NCBI RefSeq assembly: GCF_900156065.1
Contig: NZ_FTNF01000005.1
Coordinates: 303,722 to 367,721 of the forward strand
Length of the DNA stretch: 64,000 bases
Direction of reading: 5' to 3'
DNA from: Micromonospora avicenniae
Lineage (GTDB): Bacteria; Actinomycetota; Actinomycetes; Mycobacteriales; Micromonosporaceae
Of this stretch, positions 57,663 to 64,000 are shown piece by piece. The position numbers and the translations under genes are program-made. Positions within the stretch are counted from its first letter, which is position 1, and every line of letters starts with the position of its first letter. The notes beneath the pieces are model-generated. The model saw only the letters and a list, made by a program, of their open reading frames with translations, searched no databases and was not told the origin of the DNA.

Positions 57663-58703
57663 ATGGAACTCGACACCGCCCAGAAGCTGTGGCAGCCGGA
57701 GCCCGGCTGGCTCAACACCGCCAGCTACGGGTTGCCGCCCGAGCCGGCGTGGACCGCGTTGCAGGACGCGCTCGCCGACTGGCGGGTGGGGCGTACCTCC
57801 TGGGAGGGGTGGGGCGAGTCCGTCGACCGGTCCCGCGCCTCCTTCGCCCGGCTCATCGGCGGCGTGCCGGCGCACGACGTGGCCATCGGCGCCAGCGCCT
57901 CGCAGCTGCTCGCGCCGGTGGCGGCGGCGCTGCCCGCCGGAGCCACCGTGGTGGTCCCCGACGTGGAGTTCACGTCGAACCTCTTCCCCTGGCTCGCGCA
58001 GGCCGAGCGTGGCGTGCACGTACGCACGGTGCCGCTCGCCGGGCTGGTCGACGCGATCGACGCCGACACCGACTTGGTGGCGTTCAGCCTCGTGCAGTCC
58101 GCCGACGGCACGATCACCGCGTACGACGAGATCGTGGCCGCGGCCCGGGCGCACGGCGCGCTGGTCGCGGTGGACGCCACCCAGGCCGCCGGCTGGCTGC
58201 CCTTCGACGGCACCCGGGCCGACGTGGTGGTGGCCGCGGCCTACAAGTGGCTGATGGGGCCGCGCGGCGCGGCGCTGGCCTACCTGGCTCCGGCGCTGCG
58301 GGAACGGCTGCGTCCCGACGCCGCAGGCTGGTACGCGGGCGCCGACCCGCACGCCTCCTACTACGGGCCGCCGCTGCGGCTCGCCGACGACGCCCGCCGG
58401 TTCGACATCTCCCCGGCCTGGTTCAGCTGGGTCGGTCTCGCGCCGGCGATGGAGCTGCTCCTCGACGTCGGCCTGCCGGCGATCCGGTCGCACAACGTCG
58501 CGCTCGCCAACCGGTTGCTCACCGGGCTCGGCCGGCCGCCGGGGGAGAGCGCCATCGTGACAGTCGAGGTGCCGGACGCACAGGAGAAGCTGGCGCGGGC
58601 CGGGGTGCGGGCGGCGGTCCGGGCCGGGCGTCTCCGCGCATCCTTCCACCTCTACTCGACGACGGACGACGTCGACATGGCTCTCAACGCGCTGCTGGGC
58701 TAG
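57663..58703 (+). CDS. Class V aminotransferase / cysteine desulfurase-like protein
   Basis: 346 aa. WLNTASYGLPPEPAWTALQD, GASASQLLAPVAAALPAGAT, VAVDATQAAGWLPFDGTRAD (PLP Asp) and VVAAAYKWLMGPRGAALAYL (Schiff-base Lys) place it in the class V PLP family. The catalytic Cys loop of true desulfurases is not apparent. The ATG lies 6 nt after TAGCGT (57651-57656), suggesting a leaderless message. Physiological substrate unknown; unrelated in neighbourhood to the paralogue at 20526. Confidence 0.83.
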   Translation: MELDTAQKLWQPEPGWLNTASYGLPPEPAWTALQDALADWRVGRTSWEGWGESVDRSRASFARLIGGVPAHDVAIGASASQLLAPVAAALPAGATVVVPDVEFTSNLFPWLAQAERGVHVRTVPLAGLVDAIDADTDLVAFSLVQSADGTITAYDEIVAAARAHGALVAVDATQAAGWLPFDGTRADVVVAAAYKWLMGPRGAALAYLAPALRERLRPDAAGWYAGADPHASYYGPPLRLADDARRFDISPAWFSWVGLAPAMELLLDVGLPAIRSHNVALANRLLTGLGRPPGESAIVTVEVPDAQEKLARAGVRAAVRAGRLRASFHLYSTTDDVDMALNALLG

Positions 58704-58960
58704 GGGTCACTGTCGCCGTCAGACCGTGCGCGCCACACATGTGTACAAGCATCGATGTGGGCGAGTCGCCGGGGCGCGGGTGCCGGACGGCTGTCGCCGA
58801 GGGTGTGATGTGGTGGGCGAAGCCTGTTCGATGCATGGGAATGTGTGGGGTATCGACATGGCTCGACCCGTGCGCCCGGCCGTACGTTTCCTGAACGCGG
58901 CGGCCATGTGACCACTGTCACCCATCCGACCGTCGCCGGGAGACGTCGGAGGACATGGCG

Positions 58961-59722
58961 ATGGCCGGGCAAGCGCTCCTGTCGGCTCGCGGGCTGACCC
59001 GTGACTTCCGGGGCTTCCGGGCGGTCGACGGCGTCGACCTCGACGTCGCGCCGGAGACCGTCCATGCGCTCGTCGGCCCGAACGGTGCGGGCAAGACGAC
59101 CCTGTTCAACCTGCTCACCGGGTTCCTGCGCCCCACCGCCGGGCGCATCGAACTGGCCGGGCGGGACGTCACCGGGCTGCCCCCGGAGCAGGTGGCCCGC
59201 CTGGGGGTGGCCCGTTCGTTCCAGATCACCAGCCTCTTTCCCCAGCTCACCGCGCAGGAGCACGTCGAGCTGGCGTTGCAGTCGTCGAGCGGACTGGGCT
59301 GGCGGTTCTGGCGGTCGGCGAAGCTGATGGCCCGCTACCAGGACCGCGCCGCCGAGCTGCTCGACATGGTGGGGCTCGCCGACCTCGCCCACGCTCCCGC
59401 CGAGGCGCTCGCGTACGGGCGGAAACGGGCCCTCGAACTCGCCATCGCGCTCGCCCTGGACCCGAAGGTGCTGCTGCTCGACGAGCCGACCGCCGGCATG
59501 GGGCTGGAGGACGTCGACCGCACCGTCGAACTGGTGGCCCGCGTGCGGCAGGGCCGGACGGTGGTGATGGTCGAACACAACATGAGCGTGGTCGGCCGCC
59601 TCGCCGACACCGTCACCGTGCTCCAGGCCGGGAAGGTCCTCGTCGAGGGCCCGTACGACGAGGTCCGCGCCGACGAGCGGGTCATCACCGCCTACCTGGG
59701 AGCCGCTGATGCTGCGCATTGA
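58961..59722 (+). CDS. livG: Branched-chain amino-acid-type ABC transporter ATPase LivG
   Basis: 253 aa. ATG at 58961 has GGAGG 8 nt upstream; the ATG at 58955 has only 2 nt. Walker A VGPNGAGKTTLFNLLTGFL, signature LAYGRKRALELAIALALDPK (the A-Y-G-x-x-R variant normal for LivG), Walker B LLLDEPTAGMGLEDVD and H-loop VMVEHNMSVV. First gene of a five-gene operon (G-F-K-H-M) for uptake of branched-chain amino acids or another HAAT-family substrate such as amides or aromatic acids. Confidence 0.92.
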   Translation: MAGQALLSARGLTRDFRGFRAVDGVDLDVAPETVHALVGPNGAGKTTLFNLLTGFLRPTAGRIELAGRDVTGLPPEQVARLGVARSFQITSLFPQLTAQEHVELALQSSSGLGWRFWRSAKLMARYQDRAAELLDMVGLADLAHAPAEALAYGRKRALELAIALALDPKVLLLDEPTAGMGLEDVDRTVELVARVRQGRTVVMVEHNMSVVGRLADTVTVLQAGKVLVEGPYDEVRADERVITAYLGAADAAH

Positions 59723-60401
59723 CCACCTCTCCGCCTGGTACGGCGAGGCGCAGGTGCTGCGGGACGTCAGCCTCGACGTCGCCGCCGGTGAGGTGGTGAC
59801 CCTGGTGGGCCGCAACGGCGCCGGCAAGTCCACCCTGCTGCGCTGTGTGATGGGGCTGCACGCCGGGCAGCGCGGCACTGTCGAGCTGGACGGGCGTGAC
59901 CTCGGGCGGCTGCCCGCGTACCGGCGGGCGCGGCTCGGGCTCGGCTGGGTGCCGGACGACCGCGGAAGCTACGCCACGTTGAGCGTGGCCGAGAACCTCA
60001 CACTGCCGCCGACCGTCGGCCCAGACCCGTGGCCGCTGGAGCGGGTGTACGAGACGTTCCCCGCCCTGCACCAGCGGCGGGACTCGGCGGCCACCACCCT
60101 GTCCGGTGGCGAACAGCAGATGCTCGCCCTGGCCCGGGTGCTGCGCATGGGCGCCCGGCTGCTGCTCTGCGACGAACCGACCGAGGGACTCTCCCCACTG
60201 CTGGTGCAGCAGGTCGGCGACCTGCTGCGCGAGGCCAAGCGGCACGGGGTCACCGTGCTGCTGGTCGAGCAGAACCTGCACTTCGCCACCGGCGTCGCCG
60301 ACCGGCACTACCTGCTGGCCGAGGGGCGAGTCGTGGAGGCGATGGACAACTCCGAGGTGCGCTCGCGGGAACGCGAACTGCTGTCGTACCTCGGGATCTG
60401 A
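59709..60401 (+). CDS. livF: Branched-chain amino-acid-type ABC transporter ATPase LivF
   Basis: 230 aa. Walker A VGRNGAGKSTLLRCVMGL, signature TTLSGGEQQMLALARVLRMG, Walker B LLLCDEPTEGLSPLLVQ, and VLLVEQNLHFATGVADRHYL. It overlaps livG by 14 nt. Second ATPase of the heterodimeric motor. Confidence 0.93.
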   Translation: MLRIDHLSAWYGEAQVLRDVSLDVAAGEVVTLVGRNGAGKSTLLRCVMGLHAGQRGTVELDGRDLGRLPAYRRARLGLGWVPDDRGSYATLSVAENLTLPPTVGPDPWPLERVYETFPALHQRRDSAATTLSGGEQQMLALARVLRMGARLLLCDEPTEGLSPLLVQQVGDLLREAKRHGVTVLLVEQNLHFATGVADRHYLLAEGRVVEAMDNSEVRSRERELLSYLGI

Positions 60402-60444
60402 TCTCGACTGCTGACCGCGTCACGGCGCGGATGGAGGGAATGGC

Positions 60445-61695
60445 ATGCGTAGGACCGTGGGTGTGGCCGTGGCGTCGGCCGCCGTTGTGCTGATGGCCGG
60501 CTGCGGTGGCGGTGGCCCCCAGTCGGGCGGTGACCAGAAACTGACCGGCGACAAGATCGTGCTGGGTGTCCTGAACGATCAGTCCGGGGCGTACTCGGAG
60601 CTGTCCGGCCGGAACTCGGTGAAGGCCGTGGAGATGGCGATCGCCGACTTCAAGGCCAAGCACGGCGACGCGGCGGTGACCAAGGACATCACCGTGGAGA
60701 CCGCCGACCATCAGAACAAGCCGGACGTCGCGAACAGCAAGGCCGCCGAGATGTACGACCGCAAGGGCGTCGACATCATCCTCGACGTGCCCACCTCCTC
60801 GGCCGCGTTGAAGGTCGCCGACGTGGCCAAGGAGAAGAAGAAGCTCTACTTCAACATCGGCGCCGCCACCACCGAGCTGACCGGCAAGAGCTGCAACAAG
60901 TACACGTTCCACTACGCGTACGACACGTACATGCTCGCCAACGGCACCGGCAAGGTGACCACCCAGCAGGTCGGCAAGAACTGGTACATCCTCTACCCGA
61001 ACTACGCCTTCGGGCAGGACATGGAGAAGAGCTTCTCCGCCGCCATCACCGCCGCCGGCGGTCAGGTGGTCGGCAAGGACGGCGCCCCCTTCCCGAACAC
61101 CAGCGGCGACTACTCGACCTACCTGCTCAAGGCGCCCGGCCTGAACCCGAAGCCGCAGGTGCTCGGCACCATGCAGGCCGGGGCCGAGCTGGTCAACGTG
61201 GTGAAGCAGTACAACGAGTTCAAGCTGCGGGACAAGGGCGTCGGCCTCGCGGTCGGCCTGATGTTCATCACCGACATCCACTCGCTCACGCCGGCCGCCT
61301 TGGCCGGCACCACGTACACCGACGCCTGGTATTGGAACTTCGACCAGGAGAACCGCGCGTTCGCCGACCGGTTCCAGAAGGAGACGGGTACCCGGCCCTC
61401 GTTCGCGCACGCGGCCAACTACTCCGCCGCGATGCAGTACCTGGAGGCCGTGCAGGCCGCCGGCACCGACGACGCGGACACCGTGGTAAAGGGGCTGGAG
61501 GGCAAGGAGATCAACGACGTCTTCCTCCGCAACGGCAAGATCCGCGCCGAGGACCACCGGGTCATCCACGACGCGTACCTGGCGCAGGTGAAGCCGCAGG
61601 CCGAGGTCACCGAGCCATGGGACTACGTCAAGGTGCTCGAGACCATCCCGGCGGCGGAGGCGTTCGCCGCGCCCTCCCCGGACTGCAAGCTGTGA
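60445..61695 (+). CDS. livK: ABC transporter substrate-binding lipoprotein (LivK-type)
   Basis: 416 aa. Signal peptide with lipobox VLMAGC at Cys20, so it is membrane-anchored outside. The mature protein has the type I periplasmic-binding fold: IVLGVLNDQSGAYSELSGRN, VDIILDVPTSSAALKVADVA, YPNYAFGQDMEKSFSAAITA. The ligand cannot be inferred; the pocket region differs from canonical Leu/Ile/Val-binding proteins and resembles those for amides or aromatic compounds. Followed by a mini-ORF leading to livH. Confidence 0.9.
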   Translation: MRRTVGVAVASAAVVLMAGCGGGGPQSGGDQKLTGDKIVLGVLNDQSGAYSELSGRNSVKAVEMAIADFKAKHGDAAVTKDITVETADHQNKPDVANSKAAEMYDRKGVDIILDVPTSSAALKVADVAKEKKKLYFNIGAATTELTGKSCNKYTFHYAYDTYMLANGTGKVTTQQVGKNWYILYPNYAFGQDMEKSFSAAITAAGGQVVGKDGAPFPNTSGDYSTYLLKAPGLNPKPQVLGTMQAGAELVNVVKQYNEFKLRDKGVGLAVGLMFITDIHSLTPAALAGTTYTDAWYWNFDQENRAFADRFQKETGTRPSFAHAANYSAAMQYLEAVQAAGTDDADTVVKGLEGKEINDVFLRNGKIRAEDHRVIHDAYLAQVKPQAEVTEPWDYVKVLETIPAAEAFAAPSPDCKL

Positions 61696-61754
61696 GCGCG
61701 AGGAGTGAGCCGGTCTTGCGAGCCCCGCAGTCGCGAACGAAGGGGCCGCTGTGA
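61692..61754 (+). CDS. Candidate 20-aa bridging ORF between livK and livH
   Basis: GTG at 61692 overlaps the livK stop (GTGA), encodes MSARSEPVLRAPQSRTKGPL, and its TGA overlaps the GTG start of livH (GTGA at 61751), so both junctions share 4 nt. This spacing would let ribosomes pass through the interval by termination-reinitiation. The start resembles the mini-ORF at 18523 (MSERSE). Function, if any, would be coupling. Confidence 0.5.
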   Translation: MSARSEPVLRAPQSRTKGPL

Positions 61755-62632
61755 CCGGGTTCCTGCAGAATACGTTCAACGGGTTGGTGAGCGGGGCGTT
61801 CTACGCCCTGCTCGCCCTCGGGCTCGCCGTCATCTTCGGCATGCTGCGGGTGGTGAACTTCGCCCACGGCGCGTTCTACATGCTCGGCGCCTTCGGTGCG
61901 TACGTGCTGCTCAGCGAGGCGGGCGTGCCGTTCTGGGCGGCGCTGGTCATCATGCCGCTGGGGCTCGGCCTGCTCGGCATGGCGCTGGAACGGGCGGTCA
62001 TCCACCGGCTCACCCGGCTTGACCCGCTCTACAACTTCCTGCTCACGTTCGGCCTGACGCTGATCCTCCAGGACCTGGTCAAGTCCCGGTACGGCGTCCA
62101 GTCCAGCCCGTACGCCACCCCGTCGGCGCTGAGCGGTTCGGTGGACTTCGGGCTCTTCGACTTCCCGACGTACCGGGTGTTCATCCTCGGTTTCGCCGTA
62201 CTGGTCTGCGTCGCCGTGTGGTGGGTGCTGACCCGGACCCGGGTGGGCATGGTCGTACGCGCGGCCACCGAGCGGCCGGAACTCACCCCGGCGTTCGGCA
62301 TCAACGTCGGACGCTGGGTCACCCCGGTCTTCGGCTTCGGTATCGCGCTCGCCGGGCTCGCCGGTGTGCTCGCCGCGCCGATGCGGGCCGTCAACCCACT
62401 CATGGGCGCCGACCTGATCATCGTCGTCTTCGCCGTGGTGGTCATCGGCGGGCTCGGCTCGATCTTCGGCTCCGTCGCCGCCGGCTTCGGCATCGGCCTC
62501 GTGCAGGCGTGGGGTGAGGCGTACCTCTCGGACTTCCCGATCGTGTCCCAGACGATCGTCTTCGTCGTGATGGCCGTCGTGCTGCTCTGGCGCCCGGCCG
62601 GGCTCTTCGGCCGCGAGGAGGCACCGGCATGA
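61751..62632 (+). CDS. livH: Branched-chain amino-acid-type ABC permease LivH
   Basis: 293 aa, eight hydrophobic helices. LVSGAFYALLALGLAVIFGM, LRVVNFAHGAFYMLGAFGAY (the N-F-A-H-G motif) and ADLIIVVFAVVVIGGLGSIF (G-G-x-G-S/T) are the LivH signatures. It shares the pore with LivM. GTG start coupled to the bridging ORF. Overlaps livM by 4 nt. Confidence 0.93.
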   Translation: MTGFLQNTFNGLVSGAFYALLALGLAVIFGMLRVVNFAHGAFYMLGAFGAYVLLSEAGVPFWAALVIMPLGLGLLGMALERAVIHRLTRLDPLYNFLLTFGLTLILQDLVKSRYGVQSSPYATPSALSGSVDFGLFDFPTYRVFILGFAVLVCVAVWWVLTRTRVGMVVRAATERPELTPAFGINVGRWVTPVFGFGIALAGLAGVLAAPMRAVNPLMGADLIIVVFAVVVIGGLGSIFGSVAAGFGIGLVQAWGEAYLSDFPIVSQTIVFVVMAVVLLWRPAGLFGREEAPA

Positions 62633-63645
62633 CCAGCACCGTCGACACCCCGGCCGAAGCCGGCCGCCCGGCGCCGCCGTCCGGTCTGCTCACCGTCGGC
62701 CGGGCCCCCGCCTGGGTCCGGTACGCGCTGCTCGCGGTCGGGCTGGTCGCCGCGCTCTGGTTGCCGAACGGGCTCTACCCGGCCGTTGCCGTGGACATCC
62801 TCTGCTGGGCGCTCTTCGCCGTCGCCGTGGACCTGCTGCTCGGCTTCACCGGGCTGATGTCCTTCGGGCACGCCGCCTTCTGGGGTACCTCCGCGTACGT
62901 CACCGGACTCGTCGCCATCCACGCCGGCCTGCCGTTCCCGGCCGCCGTACTGGCCGGGGCGCTCACCGCCGCGGCGCTCGCGGTGCCCATCGGCTACCTG
63001 GCGGTGAAACGGACCGGAATCTACTTCGCCATGGTGACCCTGGCGTTCGCGCAGATGGTCTACTACGTGGCCAACGAGTGGCGGTCGGTGACCCAGGGCG
63101 AGAACGGCCTCCAGGGTGTGCCCCGTTCGTTCTTCGGCGTGGACCTGACCGACGACTACTACTTCTACTACGCGATCCTGCCGATCGTGCTGCTGGGCCT
63201 GGCCGCCGCCTGGCGGATCGTGCACTCGCCCTTCGGCCGGGTGCTCGTCGGCATCCGGGACAACCCGGCCCGAGCCCGGGCGCTCGGTTACCCCGTGCAC
63301 CGGTACAAGCTCACCGCGTTCGTCCTCTCCGGCTTCATCGCCGGGCTCGGCGGCGGCCTCTTCGCCGTGGGGCACCGCTTCGTCTCCCTCGACGTGCTGC
63401 ACTGGACGACCTCCGGCAAGGCGGTCATCGTCGTCGTGCTCGGCGGCATCGGCACGCTCTGGGGGGCGGTGCTCGGCGCGGCCCTCGTCGTACGGCTGGA
63501 GGACTGGCTGTCGTTCTCCGGCTTCGAGGCGATAGGCCTGGTAACCGGCGGCATCTTCGTCCTCGTCGTACTGCTCTTCCGGCGGGGCATCTGGGGGAGC
63601 GCGGCCCTCCTGGCCAAGCGCTGGATGGCCCGCCGGCAACGCTGA
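62629..63645 (+). CDS. livM: Branched-chain amino-acid-type ABC permease LivM
   Basis: 338 aa with ~10 helices. LLLGFTGLMSFGHAAFWGTS (LivM G-x-x-S-F/L-G-H motif), KRTGIYFAMVTLAFAQMVYY and GKAVIVVVLGGIGTLWGAVL are conserved. ATG overlaps livH (ATGA). Last gene of the G-F-K-H-M operon. Confidence 0.93.
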   Translation: MTSTVDTPAEAGRPAPPSGLLTVGRAPAWVRYALLAVGLVAALWLPNGLYPAVAVDILCWALFAVAVDLLLGFTGLMSFGHAAFWGTSAYVTGLVAIHAGLPFPAAVLAGALTAAALAVPIGYLAVKRTGIYFAMVTLAFAQMVYYVANEWRSVTQGENGLQGVPRSFFGVDLTDDYYFYYAILPIVLLGLAAAWRIVHSPFGRVLVGIRDNPARARALGYPVHRYKLTAFVLSGFIAGLGGGLFAVGHRFVSLDVLHWTTSGKAVIVVVLGGIGTLWGAVLGAALVVRLEDWLSFSGFEAIGLVTGGIFVLVVLLFRRGIWGSAALLAKRWMARRQR

Positions 63646-63646
63646 C

Positions 63647-63713
63647 GTCGCTCGTCGGCCGTCGCTCGTCGGCTGTCGGCCGTCGCTCGTCGGCTGTCGG
63701 CCGTCGCTCGTCG
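63647..63713. repeat. 21-bp tandem repeat after livM
   Basis: Two perfect units of GTCGCTCGTCGGCTGTCGGCC (starting with GTCGCTCGTCGG) at 63661-63681 and 63682-63702, flanked by partial units at 63647-63660 and 63703-63713. Begins 2 nt after the livM stop. Confidence 0.9.
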
Positions 63714-63770
63714 TCGTTGGCGGTCGCGCGTTGCGCGTCGGCCGTCCTGTCCTGGGAGTGGAGACGCCGC

Positions 63771-63800
63771 TGGCCGGCACCCGGGTTCGGGTGCCGGCCA
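63771..63800. terminator. Perfect 13-bp hairpin between convergent genes
   Basis: TGGCCGGCACCCG (63771-63783) and CGGGTGCCGGCCA (63788-63800) with a 4-nt loop, between livM and the convergent partial gene at 63830. No T-run, but very stable; likely the end of one or both transcripts. Confidence 0.65.
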
Positions 63801-63829
63801 ACGGTTGAAGCTCATGCGCTGTGTGGTTG

Positions 63830-64000
63830 TCAGCTGTTCCAGTACTGGCCGACGAGGTCGGCGGCCTGCTGTTCCCACTGGGCGTAGGCGTCCGGGTAGG
63901 CCGAGACCTGCACGGTCTGGGCGGCCTGGGTCAGCGGCATGTCGTGCCAGCCGTCGACCTGCTTCAAACCCTTCAGGAACGCGGTGGTGGCGTACTGCGG
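63830..64000 (-). CDS. C-terminal end of a probable secreted protein (partial)
   Basis: The last 56 codons only, ending GGAACAGC-TGA at 63830. The visible sequence FLKGLKQVDGWHDMPLTQAA then QTVQVSAYPDAYAQWEQQAA matches the C-terminal module (P-L-T-x-A-A-Q-x-V-Q-x-S-A-x-P-x-x-Y-x-x-W) common in actinobacterial secreted or cell-wall-associated proteins, often of peptidase or glucan-hydrolase type. The catalytic part lies beyond the window, so no function is assigned. Confidence 0.7.
   Translation of the reverse strand, partial: PQYATTAFLKGLKQVDGWHDMPLTQAAQTVQVSAYPDAYAQWEQQAADLVGQYWNS

Noticed and set aside
58726..58911. 61-codon ORF upstream of livG
   Set aside because: No ribosome-binding site, cysteine/arginine-rich composition and no similarity recognised; likely leader or promoter DNA.
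59961..60110. LivG signature A-Y-G-R-K-R as a degenerate ABC signature
   Set aside because: This variant is normal for the LivG subfamily, so it is not a sign of loss of function.

Overview
The window looks like a chromosomal segment of a high-GC actinomycete, most likely Micromonospora or a close relative in the Micromonosporaceae. The basis is very high GC with strong third-position bias, GTG starts, ATGA/GTGA stop-start overlaps, an F420-dependent oxidoreductase, phosphatidylinositol-mannoside genes, DnaE1, and many start codons placed 6-9 nt after a -10 box (leaderless mRNAs). The genus is inferred from gene content and not proven. No rRNA, tRNA, CRISPR array, prophage or transposase was seen.

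Layout. 1-2030: the start of a polyprenol-phosphate mannosyltransferase-like gene, an SDR oxidoreductase and a SRPBCC protein, all on the minus strand. 2201-11053: a tightly coupled plus-strand operon carrying an ADP-heptose-type sugar pathway (HAD phosphatase fused to a GT9 glycosyltransferase, two GT4-like glycosyltransferases, GmhA-type isomerase, HldE-type kinase/adenylyltransferase, SDR, second GT9), ending in a type IB topoisomerase. 11309-14813: AraC regulator and a divergent TetR/MFS efflux pair with two palindromic operators. 14842-22184: uncharacterised protein, RecQ, F420 oxidoreductase, GH3 hydrolase, small acetyltransferase, cysteine-desulfurase-like protein, lipoprotein. 22248-26427: membrane and envelope-stress proteins (DUF1206, MscS, holin-like, DUF3618, DUF4235) and a cold-shock protein. 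26552-29434: aldo/keto reductase, methyltransferase, adenosine/aminofutalosine-deaminase-like enzyme. 29435-30552 is a repeat-rich stretch that may hold two small paralogous genes.

30553-33675: two-component system and ADP-ribosylglycohydrolase. 33794-47428: a conserved actinobacterial block (thrS, HIT protein, pgsA1, acyltransferase, pimA, pdxS, pdxT, yebC), with a HAD protein, an aldo/keto reductase and EF-G2 lying between the HIT gene and pgsA1. 47436-53311: a shortened DUF402 protein, NatAB-type exporter with a NarL-type two-component system, and a PadR/membrane-protein pair. 53551-64000: dnaE1, a second cysteine-desulfurase-like protein, a branched-chain amino-acid-type ABC operon in the order G-F-K-H-M, and the end of a secreted protein.

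The points most worth following up are the complete heptose-activation module with a HAD-GT9 fusion in a monoderm; several families of long intergenic hairpins, two of them present in two copies here and most ending in GATC; short translationally coupled leader ORFs beginning S-x-R-S-E; and the tandem small-ORF pair near 29.6-30.4 kb. Frames and coordinates were checked by hand; homology statements come from motif recognition without any database search.
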